Assembly (NCBI GenBank): GCA_947579605.1
Contig: OX388318.1
Span: 26,026,098 to 26,090,097 of the forward strand
DNA: 64,000 bases
Direction: 5' to 3'
DNA from: Athripsodes cinereus
Lineage: Eukaryota > Arthropoda > Insecta > Trichoptera > Leptoceridae
Part shown: positions 1 through 10,986 of the stretch, piece by piece
Numbering within the stretch: position 1 is the stretch's first letter
How the letters are laid out: each line of letters starts with the position of its first letter
Translations under genes and position numbers: made by a program
The notes under the pieces: model-generated
What the model was told of the DNA's origin: nothing
Databases searched by the model: none
What the model saw: only the letters and a program-made list of their open reading frames with translations

Positions 1-2490
1 TTAAAAGAAATAAAATAAAATCAGTTAAATAATAATAATGAAATCAATAAAATGTTTAAAAAATCGTACATAGTTGCCTTTATAATAAAAAGAGAAATAA
101 CTTACATAATTCTGATGTACCTATAAAAGAAGTGGATATCTAGTTATACGTAAGGAAATAAACAATAAAACTGCAATGAACAAAATAATAATATAATGTG
201 CGCGTGTACTACTACCATGTGTAAAAATAATGATCGATGGATCATAAAAAAAATACTTAATAGTGATCTATGATTTATATTATTATCATGTCACTGCTAC
301 TACACATAAAGTGTTTCAGATCTCAATTTATCATTACATTGCACACAATTTTTATAGTAAGTTTATAGTAATTTCTTATATAGATTCCATATTAATAAAT
401 TACGAGTAGGTACTTATACCTAACTTAATAAATACTGTTTACTCTTTACGTGGAGAACTTTGGTCATTGTTCTGTTTATTTTGAATGCAACAATATAGAA
501 ACAACATTATTATAATACACAATTTCACAGAGATAAAGGAATTTTTCTGTTTTCATGACATTCCTAACACTCTGATATAGTTCTTATACAAATAGTGTAC
601 TGAAAAAACACTTTCCCAGGAAGTCGGGAGTTTAATTTACCTATATAATTCCCTTTTCCGTAAGTGTTTTGAGTGTCTTTTAAAAGGCAGGGACCGTAGA
701 TAAACCGTACTTAGCGTTTGACTACTGGCGAACTTTTCGACAATCTACCTATATAATTCGTTTGTAGTCGGTCGCCAAGTGAATGTTTGTCTAGGGGGGT
801 TGGTGTTCGAATTTTTTTTTGACATTTTACATATTAAATACAGCGATGACGTTGAATGTCATATTTTTTTACGCGGCGGCAGAATTGCCATCCACACTTC
901 TCAGCACTATACAACCAGATAAGTCTCCATATGATCAGTCATGGTCACACAAAAACTTAACAGTCTAATGCCGGGAAAAATTCACCTATCCAGATATACA
1001 GGATATCAAATGATTAGGCTCAAAACGCGGGATAAAATACCAGCATTGTGCCTGAAATATCTGTGTTCAAAAACTTTTTTACAATATTACAAGTGTTTAT
1101 TATAATAGATTTTTGAATTTCAATATACAAATTAACCGGTAAATCTAATTTTTGTAAATTATTTATTAAAGATTTCGGAGTTACCCCTGTAGCTGACATG
1201 ACTAAAGGTATTATATAAACGGATCTAGAATGCCAAATATTTTTTTATTTCTCCTGCTAGTTCTGTATATTTACGTATTTTTACTAGCACGGAGAGGACG
1301 GTTTGCATTTTTATTACATGCCGTGTTGCTATAGTAATAATAGTTGTATAGTAATTATAAATAAATATTTGTTGAAAATATTTTATTTTATTTTGTTGCT
1401 CATTAAACCTTTGGTATATTTTAATAGATTAAAAAAAATATATTTCAATATACCAAATCCATGATATGTACATAATAAATAGATATGCAGTATATTGTTA
1501 ATAGGTTAATAAGCATTGTAAATATGCCCATAGATGAAGCCTTAGGTACAATTTCTATACATTATTAGATAACTACATTTTATTATAACACAATATTTAA
1601 ATATATATTATGTAAGTCCCAATTATGTATTAACATGGCGGGATTTAGATTACAGACTGCGCATCCCATGTCTACCATAATCTCCACACTGAATTAATAA
1701 TAATATACTATCATAGAAAACGTTATAATTGATACATTATTTAAAGAAATACTTAATAAATATGTAAGTAGGTACTGAAAGTGTTTATATATTTATTCTG
1801 GTATGTCTTTTTTGATACGTGTTACTAATGAAAGGTCTTGGTGTTTGAAGCGTGGAATCAATTTAACCATACATTGATATTATCAATTATTGTAGTAGGG
1901 TTAATTATTTAACTAACTGACGAACGATTCTTAGAAATTGAGAAATTATCTAATTAAAGAAAAAACATCTCAATGTATCGGTTTCTTAATGCTGTTGCCT
2001 GGTATTTTATTTTAATTTTATCAGACAAACCAACAGTCATTGTTTGATAGTGTACACCAATAGTTTGATATTCATTATCAATTCATTTGAAGATTTCTTT
2101 GTCCTTTTTATTATTTTTAATCCATTTATATGTATTTTTAATTCTTTATTATTTTTATGTTATTTTTTTACGCGGCCCTCCTCGGTACAAGGCAACCAAG
2201 TGAGACTGTATTGTCTCTGGTTTTGTATGTATATTTGATTTAGTAAAGTATTATTATTAATAACAAAAGATAATATCACAAAAATATGGATTACTTATTT
2301 GTAAACCAAAACAGTTTACAATTACATTTCATGACTATGAAATAATAGTACCTACTCAAAAAATAGGTTATTTAGTTTCAAACGTACGTAAATATATGTC
2401 GAAATACTCGTAAAACCATCACTTAGAATCGCCCTTAGTTAATCTTAAATGACCGGTTTCAATAATATATCTATCCGCTACTATCGATAA
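1..2490. other. AT-rich non-coding DNA with degraded repeats
   Basis: No convincing exon was seen on either strand. Segments near 640-880 and 1245-1330 resemble the dispersed repeat best preserved at 34010-34250 (GAGTGTCCTGTAAAAGGCAG and GAGAGGACAGTTTGCATG words), so at least part of this stretch is old repeat. Confidence 0.5.
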
Positions 2491-2493
2491 CAG

Positions 2494-2704
2494 CAGGGCT
2501 ACTCTTGACAAAACTAAACACGATCTTAATCTAGTCTTGATCTTGATCATAGGACGCACGAAGTGACTTTTGGCCAAAAATACACGCAAACCGATCACGC
2601 GTTAGCAGTAGCGCGGTGTTTTTGGCCATAGTCCCTTCGTGCGTCCTATGATCAAGATCAATACTAGATTAAGATCGTGTTTAGATTTGTCAAGAGTAAC
2701 CCTG
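2494..2704. mobile_element. MITE-1 copy, foldback with CAGGG termini
   Basis: The two halves are near-perfect reverse complements. The left end reads CAGGGCTACTCTTGACA and the right end, reversed, CAGGGTTACTCTTGACA. Both arms carry a GATCTTAATCTAG-type word and a GATCAAGATC-type word. The copy is flanked by CAG on both sides (2491-2493, 2705-2707), consistent with a 3-bp target duplication. There is no ORF. Related copies are at 15511-15715, 18112-18330 and, split, 5602-6562. The superfamily was not assigned. Confidence 0.8.
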
Positions 2705-2862
2705 CAGTAAAGGATAGATAGGTTATTGAAATCGGTCATAAGAGTATCAATATGAAAAGCTTGAGATTCTAGATTTAGTAGACCCCTGGTAAAGCCAAAG
2801 AAAGAAGATCAATATAAAACTGAGCTGTCCTACTAAGCAATCAGAAACTATTATGAATTTGG

Positions 2863-2909
2863 ATTGGATAAACTGAAACAATCATTTCACTTGTTTCAGT
2901 TTATCCAAT
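2863..2909. repeat. Perfect 19-bp inverted repeat
   Basis: The arm ATTGGATAAACTGAAACAA is followed by a 9-nt loop and its exact reverse complement. It could be a small hairpin or the remnant of a foldback element. Confidence 0.8.
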
Positions 2910-3999
2910 TATGGAATTCCACTCCTTGTGTACCAATAATATAAATATATTATTAATTTTATAATATACAAAAGCAAACTAATTATTGTGAACCATGTCT
3001 GATGCAATCGCTCCATCATTGCAATATGTTTGTAATAGGTTTGACCTACCTACCGCAAAGTAAATTTCGCTACAAATTGCTCTTGTATCATTCAAATTGT
3101 CAGTAGGAGAACTTGTAATTTGAATATAAACATGAAACAAAAACCATAATCATTATTATTTGTTGAGTCGTGAAAAATGAGGATCATAAAATTGCGTGTA
3201 GAGCAAACCATCGGGTCATGACCCTCGCGCTTATGAATCTCATAATTGGAAATAATTTTTTCACATTTTAACGATATTTTCAAAACCTATAATACTTATG
3301 CAATGTAAAAACCAATATTATCATTTCATTAGTTAAAATATATGAAGAAATATTTCCAATTATTGAAACAATCGTGACTATGGGAAGAACGATCGGTATA
3401 ACGTAGCTTTGTATTAATGATCGAAAACGTATTCGATAATTTGTTGATCGATTAGATGCCGAGTTTCGAAGAACGAGTGAAATAATCATGTTATATTATG
3501 TTGGTATGTGAAGTAGCAACGCCTTCTGGTGGAAATTGCCCTACAGCCTGGAACGAATTTAAATGATTTTTTCGTGATCTACTGCCGTTTACCACCGCAG
3601 GCGAAGTGAAGGTAGAGTATGCTCAGCAGCAGCACACGACTTAATCCTCCATACGTGTTGATGGTAGAATATTTATTGAAAGTCCATTGAATGATGTAAA
3701 GGTCATAGGTTAATAACAATGATCCATCGATTGATCTACGCCTATATTCGTGATGATTCAATTACAGAAGCACGCTTCTCGTCGAATTGATCGAAGATTT
3801 CCACATAATTATTATGTAATGAGCATGATTTGTTTCTTACTTTTACTTATTATCAGTCTTGGCGATAAAAGAAATCTTTAATTGACTCAGGTTTGCGTTT
3901 TAAAAGTGTGACATTATCTGGCGTTCGCACTTCACCTCACTTTAAAGATGATAGCATCTATGATTTGCATAAAAGCGTTTCTCGATTGGTGAACCTTAC
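2910..3999. other. Non-coding stretch, nothing recognised
   Basis: Short open frames occur on the minus strand (3280-3489, 3579-3761), but they lack recognisable domains or splice context. No repeat family was recognised here. Confidence 0.4.
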
Positions 4000-4046
4000 A
4001 TCGTGACAGTGAGAATCGTGGAATTGGTGAACGTTGTCCATGGACA
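4000..4046 (-). CDS. Possible third exon of the signal-peptide gene
   Basis: On the minus strand a 47-nt segment lies between an acceptor ending CACTTTCAG and a donor reading GTAAGG. It follows the 4468-4590 exon by about 420 nt. Joining to the one base left by that exon gives an open frame of 16 codons containing His-rich text (motif DSHCHD) with one Cys. Splice signals and phase fit, but the exon is very short and has no recognisable similarity, so it may be chance or an alternative exon. Confidence 0.22.
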
Positions 4047-4467
4047 CTGAAAGTGATAGCTTAAGCCAGCCTAGAGCCAATTCTTAAGCGTTGGGACGCC
4101 TTTCTCACTGCTTCCGGTTACATTTTGCACAATGTAACATTGTGTAAACATGGTTCTCCAATCGAGATATCTGATATTTTAGTATCGTTTTGCTATATAA
4201 ATATGTGGTGCTAAAAAGCAGAATTTTAAAAGAGAAAAAAATGTTATGTCAATGCGGCTCGTAAAAATGTTTTGAAATTTCACATTAGATCTTTTTTTAT
4301 TGAAACCGGGACAAAAAATAACTGTAAAAGGTGAAAATACCTATGGTTTGAAAACTAGCTTTCTCATGATGACTTTATAGGTACGTTCATTATACGCAAT
4401 TAGTTCACTGGCTATCATTTGTGGGAGTAGATGTGATGGCATAAACAAAAAGATTTTATCGTATTAC

Positions 4468-4590
4468 CTGATATTTCTCCGACGCACTGTTGAATGTCTT
4501 CTCTGAAGAGTGGCGTCCTGGGTGGGCAGGTGCAGGTGCAAGTAAGATTCTCTGAACGGCCACTGCATTCTCTTCTGGCACATTCAGCAC
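4468..4590 (-). CDS. Exon of a secreted/membrane protein, cysteine-rich segment
   Basis: This internal exon of 123 nt has an acceptor ending TTTTCCTGCAG and a donor CAG|GTAATA. One base carried over from the 6983-7240 exon plus the first two bases make a Gly codon; 40 codons follow and one base is carried on (phase 1 in, phase 1 out). The 40 residues hold six Cys, including a CTCTC run, an NLT glycosylation site, and the motif PLFREDIQQC. The composition is far more GC-rich than the flanks. The combination of a Cys-rich patch and a FRED motif soon after a signal peptide recalls the N-terminal region of insect shavenoid (kojak), a protein of cuticular hair formation. That naming is from memory of the family and is not secure. 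The downstream exons appear to lie beyond position 1. Confidence 0.72.
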
Positions 4591-4737
4591 CTGCAGGAAA
4601 ATAAACACTTAAAAAAAAGGAACAAAATTTCTAAAACTTCAAGATCTCGCTTCAGCGATAAACTCGCCCATTGCACAAAATTATGTATTCAGTAGTAATG
4701 TTGTCATGTTTTTTTTTATTATACTATACTAAACTAT

Positions 4738-5150
4738 ACCCTCACGCCGTGTCCCAAGTGGGGTAGGCAGAGAGAACGGAACGCCAAACAGATCTATCTT
4801 TACACACTTCCTTCGCTTCCTCCACATTCATACAGTTCCTCATACACGTATGTCGGTTCCTCTTACTCAACACGCGGCCGTCCTTGAGAATTTGATCCAC
4901 GTGATCAAGCCACGTGGTTCTCGGACTCCCGCGTTTCCTCACACCCTTTCTTTCAGATAAGTATATCCTCTTTGTCATTCTTACCTCGTTTATTCGTTCA
5001 ACATGCCCAAACCACCGTAGTTTATTCACGCGCATTCTGTCCACAACACTCTTCTTGCATCCGCTCATTCTTCTAATATCCTCATTCTTCACTCTATCAC
5101 GCAGCGTTTTACCAACCATTCTACTCAACGATCGCATCTCTTTCAGCGAT
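4738..5150 (-). pseudogene. 5'-truncated RTE-like LINE, ORF C-terminus and 3' end
   Basis: The minus strand at 4742-5137 encodes 131 residues typical of the extreme C-terminus of a non-LTR retrotransposon polymerase: LRWFGHVERI, then GVRKRGSPRTTWLDHV, then DRSVWRSVL near the stop. The RT and endonuclease domains are missing. The 3' tail, at the left, is built of ATAGT-like short repeats rather than poly(A), as is common in the RTE/BovB group. Further 3' ends of the same family, all on the minus strand, are at 6868-6915, 12662-12990, 20208-20366, 33819-33905 and 59780-59939. Confidence 0.7.
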
Positions 5151-5795
5151 CAACGATCGCATTTTTTATTATTTGTATACTAATTTTGTGCAATAGAGAT
5201 TATTATTATTATCTTTTGAAAAAGTAGGTTTGATAGCAAAAAAGCTTAATTATTCTGATATGAAACTTACAGAAAATCAAGTTTATAATCTTGAACACGT
5301 AAAATTAGCTTTTGATTGATGCCATGAGCCACACAGACTAAACTACTCTTTACCTAAGTTAAATTCATCCTTAAAACCAATAGGTGAGTTTCTCATAATT
5401 ATGAGTAAAAGCATATTATAAAGGTTCATTCCAACCTTTGACAAAGCACTAGGAATTAGTTTTGTAGGAATTTGAAACAACGGTGTTACCAGTAATGATT
5501 ACATGATTGATGGCTCTCATACAAGCATAATACTTACTCCACGTGTTCCTATAGATGAACCTCAGGATCAAATGATGCAACTCCAAAGTCAAAGAGATCA
5601 GCAGGGTTACTCTTGACACAATATAAATACGATCTTAATCTCATATTGATTTTAAATCTAAAATGCGTGAAGTGGCTATAGCCGAAAATACGTGCATGCC
5701 AATCTCGCGGTAGTTGAGGATAGTCGTTTTCAAAATTTACTTAAGTTTTATGCACAGAATTCCATACAAAACCTAGAATCCTGACTCATTTACAA

Positions 5796-6026
5796 AAGTG
5801 AGGCAAAAAAATCTATGAATTTTTGACAGAACGGTTGGCGAAAGCGTGTGGTGTTTCCTACATTTTATGAAGTATTTCTCGCATTTTTATAAAAATATAT
5901 AATTTTTACATTTATAAAAACGTAATTGGACATTTTTTGAAGTTCTTGTCGACGTTTTAAGAGATTTACCACACTTCTTTTCGCCAACCGATCTGTCAAA
6001 AGTCCGGAAAAATGGTGCCTCACTTT
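5796..6026. mobile_element. TIR element with AAAGTGAGGCA ends
   Basis: The left end AAAGTGAGGCA is matched by the reverse complement at the right. A second pair of matching blocks, TTTTGACAGANCGGTTGGCG and a GTGTGGT word, lies further in on both arms. There is no ORF. Superfamily and target duplication are unclear. Confidence 0.6.
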
Positions 6027-6060
6027 ATTACAATGAAAATACATACGAGTACTCCATCTA

Positions 6061-6319
6061 CACTGAGAAAAATACTAACGAAATTTCACAACGAATCATT
6101 GGTACGTACTATCAGATTAGGACCAGAGATCGTACAAACGATTCATTAGTACGAATCTATAATATTAACTCTTCGCAAACAAGTTGTTGGTAAATTTACC
6201 AATGATTTGTTTGCGAAGAGTTAATATTATAGATTTATACCAATGAATCGTTTGTACGATCTCTGGTCCTAGTCTGATAGTACCGTACCAATGATTCGTT
6301 TTGAGTATTTTTCTCAGTG
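6061..6319. mobile_element. TA-flanked foldback MITE, copy 1 (mariner-like)
   Basis: This 259-bp near-complete foldback has ends CACTGAGAAAAATACT and AGTATTTTTCTCAGTG. TA sits immediately outside both ends, as expected for Tc1/mariner-type insertion. Internally the arm CTTCGCAAACAA faces its reverse complement around a short loop. A nearly identical copy is at 54030-54289. Confidence 0.85.
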
Positions 6320-6867
6320 TAGGTATTTATATAAAAATCTATGGTTTTATGATTGTATTATATGGCATTATAACCTCAAGAATGTATCAGACATTGGTGT
6401 ATACATTAATTTTGTTCAACTTTTTTAAAATATATTTATTGTCTTCTTATTTCGTCAAAGAAATGTACCTACTTTTTTTTTGCTATTGTCACTTCTCGCA
6501 TCGGTGGGCTAAGATCAAGATAAGATTTAGATCGTATTTAGATTGTGTCAAGAGTAACCCTTAAGGATCACATGATGTAACTCCAAAGTCAAAGAGATCA
6601 GACGTAATTTAATATTTTCATAAAATGTCATGTGTTTAGTTAATTGAAGATTTTGATAAACGATAAAAAGAAATTGTTGATTTTATATCTTGTGTGGCAG
6701 TAGACCTGAAAAGAGGTATTCTTCACACAAATATCTATTTCTGCTACTATCACGGTATATCACACAAATGGGGTAACCGGCAGACCAGTTGCATGTAATG
6801 ACATGTAAATTTATACAACATGTAAATTTTCCTCCCGTGCTAAAAAAATCAATCATTCATTTATATG

Positions 6868-6915
6868 TATATATTTCTCGCTTCCGTCATATTCATACAA
6901 ATTCTCATGCATGAT
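6868..6915 (-). repeat. Fragment of the RTE-like LINE 3' region
   Basis: A short segment with the CGCTTCCGTCA and TTCTCATGCATG words also found at 59870-59900 and in the 4738-5150 copy. The preceding 6768-6845 segment looks like the reverse complement of the 34010-34250 repeat (GGCAGACCAGTTGCATGTAA). Confidence 0.5.
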
Positions 6916-6982
6916 TCTGTACATTAGCAATACAAATGATAACAACTATACTCAAAAAATAATACAAAAAAAAATATCTAAC

Positions 6983-7240
6983 CTTTGAAAGAGAATGTAT
7001 CTCCTCCTTCAGTTCTAGTTATATTGAAGACCTCAGGTAGATCCAACGGGGCGGCCGCGGTCCTAGCGAGTACCTCTATGAGAAAGAGTATACATGCGAA
7101 GACCGCGGCCCAAGGAGGGGCTTTTCTAACTGGAAGATGTCCGTATGACGGTGTCATTGGTGGCCCAGAATGGGGGGTTCGGAAGCCTCTAGGATACTTA
7201 TGTCGTCTGTCGAGGTAAGTGGCACCTGCATCATAAACAT
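6983..7240 (-). CDS. Exon encoding signal peptide and start of an extracellular protein
   Basis: The minus-strand exon of 258 nt has an acceptor CTATTATTTCAG and a donor AAAG|GTTAGA. It is open throughout in one frame. A likely start is the Met at 7157: MTPSYGHLPVRK, a hydrophobic core APPWAAVFACILFLIEVL, then ARTAAA before PLDLPEV, which together make a good cleavable signal peptide with a Lys/Arg n-region. NIT is a potential glycosylation site. The exon ends one base into a codon, and the 4468-4590 exon continues in the same frame. The 27 open codons before this Met could be coding if translation starts in an upstream exon, or 5' UTR. The GC-rich, compositionally distinct sequence supports a real exon. 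The identity is uncertain; shavenoid-like is a guess. Confidence 0.75.
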
Positions 7241-7383
7241 CTGAAATAATAGAAAAACTAAGCATTAATTTACTGATTGAGTTTATTTTGTAACTCTCCA
7301 TACTGTACGGGCTAATGTTCAGCTAGGTAGATTTTATGACATATTATGTTCTTAAAATACTTTAAATAAAATTAATAAATAAC

Positions 7384-7483
7384 AGCTTGTATCGTGAAAG
7401 CGGAGTTAGCCGGCACCTGGGATCGAACCGCGCACCCCTTGAGCACAAGGCCGAGACTCCATTTCTAAGCTACCGACGAACTT
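7384..7483 (-). mobile_element. SINE-2 copy, tRNA-derived head
   Basis: Read on the minus strand it starts GTTCGTCGGTAGC and carries a pol III B-box-like GGTTCGATCCC. The same head and body occur at 10824-10986, 20393-20570 and 54664-54869. It is not a functional tRNA gene; the cloverleaf does not close. Confidence 0.65.
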
Positions 7484-7730
7484 GTTTCGGGCTAAATTCA
7501 AAACGAGCTCAACAAGTATCCCTCCGATAAGATCTGGTTTATTATGATCTTGCTATTATTCCATTTGGATGGCAACATCTTAAAAATTACGCATTATTTG
7601 ATAAAAAATGTAGTAGTGCGAAAATGTCAATAAAAAGTCTGACTTCGTTATAGTAAAACGTACGCAAGTCTGGACACATGGGTCATATAATTTATTATTA
7701 TTATTTATTCTCGGACGAAATTAACAGTAA

Positions 7731-8278
7731 TGTGGTGTTCACATTTGGCGAATGTTGCCAGGACACCAAAATATCGTCAGCCACTCGAACCGTTTGAACA
7801 AATTGACATTTAATCTGAAACGATAAAAACCAGTAGAAACGATAATATAGTCTCAAATTGACCACCTTCTAACTTTTCAAGCTGGTTGAACGATACGCGA
7901 ATGCGTAGATACGTGCGGCATCCATATATATATAATTATGGTAAAAACTTTATAACCTCTAAATTTTATAATGTTTCCCGTTTCGTGACAATTGTAATCT
8001 CTGTTGTTGGTTTGTGGCGTTTGTTTCCTTAATTAAAAGAAGCCTTATAACCTCTACTATAACATTTACGAATAATAATAAACACTTCGCGATCTCCATC
8101 TCGACGTCCACCATTTTGAAAACAATGTCAAAAGCGCATCTGACGGATCGTTTCTGTATCGTTGGTCTGTGTGAACAGGTGTTTTGACGATCAATGGATG
8201 TCCGGGAAGTTTTATTTTTTCGCCTGACGATATATTTTGAAATTCGCCTGGCGATATTCGCCAAATGTGAACACCCCA
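7731..8278. mobile_element. Harbinger-like MITE with TAA duplication
   Basis: The terminal inverted repeats share GTGTTCACATTTGGCGAAT and extend to about 32 bp with three mismatches. TAA flanks both ends (7728-7730, 8279-8281), as for PIF/Harbinger (TWA targets). The minus strand from about 8122 encodes MVDVEMEIAKCLL, possibly the degraded start of a transposase. No catalytic domain remains. Confidence 0.75.
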
Positions 8279-8565
8279 TAAAATAAGCAATAAAATCGCC
8301 ACAGCAATTAACGCAATGTGAATATACATTTTATGGTCAAGTTGTAATTTATGATGGTCGCAAAACTTTCAACTGTGCTAGTGAGAATAAATAAATAATC
8401 ATACTAAATTATGTATATTATTAACTATTTAAATTGGCATTTATTTCGTTTATGAAATATCTATGTATAGAGATATAATTAATATGTGTAAACAATTTTG
8501 AAGAATTTATTAAGGATCAGGATCAATTTGAAAAAAAAAATATTTCTATCTATCGTCAAAAGTTT

Positions 8566-8721
8566 ATTTTACTTTTATTTATTTATTTATTTATTTATTC
8601 TTTTTGCACATCATCATTACATAACGGTGTAAACAAAATAATATAAAACTTTAAAAAACTAGGACGATGTGCAGTGGCGAGATTATCACTATAAAGTGAT
8701 TTCTTCCATCTAACCACTTTT
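8566..8721 (-). repeat. LINE B 3' end with TAAA-repeat tail
   Basis: Read on the minus strand: TGGTTAGATGGAAGAAATC, GATAATCTCGCCACTGCA, and a tail of AATAAATAAATAAA. Related tails on the same strand are at 10728-10790, 20976-21105 and 22510-22648. A 5'-truncated non-LTR element or a SINE using the same tail is likely. Confidence 0.6.
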
Positions 8722-9111
8722 CTGTACATTGATTACAAGTAAATATACATAAAAATTCATTTAAATTTAATACAATCATACTATCCATCCACAAAATGTG
8801 AGTTTATCGCAGAGGCGCCGTCTCTTCCATCTAACCCAATTGTATGTATATTTCACAAAAAAACCTTTAAGAAAGGAAAAGAGGAGAAACAAAGGATAAG
8901 AATAGTAAAGAATAGGGACTAGGAAACATGAAACGTTTTGAGTGATGAAGTGGTCCTTAACCGCCTGTTTGAAAACGTGAAGAGCGGGAAGCAATTTTAT
9001 TCTGGAAGGCAAACTATTCCCACAGTTAGCATCATAAACAGAAAATGAGTTCGTAAAAATGTTTGAGCTGTATGAGTTGGTTTCTCCAGCAGACGCTCTC
9101 TTTTGAGTCAT
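8722..9111 (-). pseudogene. LINE A ORF2 C-terminus and 3' UTR
   Basis: The minus-strand frame ends with text typical of the last residues of LINE polymerases: SVYDANCGNSLPSRIK followed by FKQAVKDHF. Its 3' UTR contains GATAAACTCAC and ends CAATGTACAG, shared with 40147-40290 and 58630-58815. There are no RT motifs, so it is a truncated copy. Confidence 0.6.
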
Positions 9112-10385
9112 AAGAGTAAGCTATGGTGAAAACGTAGAGTACCTATAAATAATTACAGACGAGTGATAAGGCATGGAAATCTCGCTTTGACAAAGCCAAT
9201 TTTTTAAAATTATTTTCAGCTGTCCACAACAGTTTATAATATTTCTATATCTAGTATAAAAGTAAGATAATAATGCGTATTGATTACTTAGGTGTATCAT
9301 ACAACTAATTGAGGTGAGTAAGGCTTTGATTTAATTTAGGGTAACTCTATTCTTAAATTAGCCATGCGTAGTAATACGAGGATTATATGCACCAGGCATG
9401 ATTACATTGTAAGTATCGGTGTATATATGTAACAACAAATTCAAAATACAAATGTGATGAGCCATCCAGACAGTCGCCTTGCATCGGGCGCATTCGAAAT
9501 GTTGTCGATTTTTCTAGACACATACACCAATCTTTTTCACTCCCTACATCTGTGTCGTTTGGCTGTCGATTACCCCCATCCTAATGATTTATCTAGTACG
9601 TCCAATTACATCGAATATGTAGACCCAACATAATAATCTGCAAGAAAACAGTTAAGTAAAGTATGCAAGTTAAAAAGTAAATGTTTCGATAATAGAATAA
9701 TGATCTAATTGAACATTTATTATCTTGTCACAGCTACTATTATTCCTACAACTGCGAGAACTGCGTGATTGTTAATGATGATCGGAGATCAAGTGTAATC
9801 AAACTGAATGTTCTTTAACTTACTCACAACACATTGCCCAGTGATTGATCAATTTGCTTGAGTGTTAAATGAAATCATATGGTATGGCTGCCATGTAGAT
9901 AGATCACCTGTAGATTTTTTACTTACATTCACATAGATCTTAAAACTTTGAAATGTGCTTTGAAAATAAGTTCAGTAATTTTTATTATTTTGTGTTCTGG
10001 TTTCTAAATGGTGATCAAAAACATACAACTTTAATAAAAATTTAACTCTTGCAAGTCGATGGGTTTATTGCGAGAAATGAACATAATACATACTGTCTTA
10101 AGTTGTATTTTTTACGTCAAAAACTAATAAATTAAGGACAGATTTTTGGCTTTACCTAGGCAATTAATTTTGAAATTCACCGTTTTGTGACACACCACCC
10201 CAAGGGCACGTTTTAAAAGTAACATCTGGTGGACAGAAGGCTTTATTTATTTTATTCTTATTGCATTATCAATTTTATAACAAAATCAATAAATCAATGT
10301 TATTTTTACAATTAACCATTGTATGAGGTCACATATGTATGTAAAATTAACTTATGCAACTACCATATAAAGCTTAGAAAGGATA
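9112..10385. other. AT-rich stretch, nothing recognised
   Basis: No exon, TIR pair or retroelement end was recognised in this interval. Confidence 0.4.
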
Positions 10386-10389
10386 GCGT

Positions 10390-10690
10390 CACCATAGGCT
10401 TGCGGGTACGGAGAGCAGTCTTTTCTATAAAGGATTCAGGCTGTTCAACGATCTTCCGGCCGGCCTCAAGGATGCGGCTACGCTTGCGATCTTTCGTGGG
10501 AAATGTCTTAAACATTTAAAATCAAGTAAAAACTTTAGGATGATAGCGTGACACCCTGAATGAAAGAATGAGTGGATGATAGTGACGTCAGAAAGTTATT
10601 TTCAAATAGTAGGTAATAAGGTAATTTTAAGTTATAAATAATCTATAATTTGTAACTTTATTAAAAAATTAAATAAATAATAAAAAAAAA
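10390..10690 (+). pseudogene. LINE ORF2 C-terminal fragment with A-rich tail
   Basis: The plus frame reads FRLFNDLPAGLKDAATLAIF and ends in KCLKHLKSS, the usual C-terminal pattern of CR1/Jockey-type polymerases (LFN-LP then FK/LK). About 150 nt of 3' UTR follow, ending in AATAAATAATAAAAAAAAA. It is 5'-truncated. Confidence 0.6.
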
Positions 10691-10727
10691 ATATTTGGTA
10701 GTGCCGTATTTTGGTAGTAAAAAAGTG

Positions 10728-10790
10728 GTGATATGCAGTGGCGAGATTATTGCTATATTAGTGATTAATTCCATCTAACTACGTGCTATG
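10728..10790 (-). repeat. LINE B 3' fragment
   Basis: It holds the GCAGTGGCGAGATTAT and TTCCATCTAAC words of the LINE B tail, and is truncated relative to 8566-8721. Confidence 0.5.
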
Positions 10791-10823
10791 CTTTTTAAAA
10801 ATTCATTATCATAGTTTTTTAAT

Positions 10824-10986
10824 GATGTACTTATCTGGGTTTTTGTTATAGACCCAAATACAACTTTATACACCTTTCGCAGTAAGCTTATGTAGTGAAA
10901 TGGGCGTTTGCCGGCACCTGGGATCGAACCGCACACCTCTTGTACCTACATAAGGTCAAGACTACCCCCACGCTACCGAAGAACTC
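10824..10986 (-). mobile_element. SINE-2 copy
   Basis: On the minus strand it runs from GAGTTCTTCGGTAGC through the B-box-like GGTTCGATCCC to TTTGGGTCTATAAC and a degraded tail at the left. Same family as 20393-20570. Confidence 0.65.

Larger units (their letters stand above)
5602..6562. mobile_element. MITE-1 copy split by later insertions
   Basis: The left arm begins CAGGGTTACTCTTGACAC at 5602 and is recognisable to about 5720. The right arm (about 6508-6562) ends with the reverse complement, GTGTCAAGAGTAACCC. The middle of a normal 200-bp MITE-1 is replaced by about 790 bp that includes two other TIR elements (5796-6026 and 6061-6319). Confidence 0.6.
5564..6601. repeat. 38-bp direct repeats flanking a nested MITE block
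   Basis: Positions 5564-5601 and 6564-6601 match at 36 of 38 bases by eye, exactly 1000 bp apart, and share the core CTCCAAAGTCAAAGAGATC. Between them lie the two ends of a MITE-1 copy and the elements inserted into it. The repeat is much longer than a normal target-site duplication. Confidence 0.75.

Noticed and set aside
7384..7483. tRNA gene on the minus strand
   Set aside because: Same head occurs in four SINE-2 copies with a common 3' body; no cloverleaf.
7959..8279. 106-codon host gene
   Set aside because: Lies wholly inside a TIR-bounded element; at best a transposase relic.
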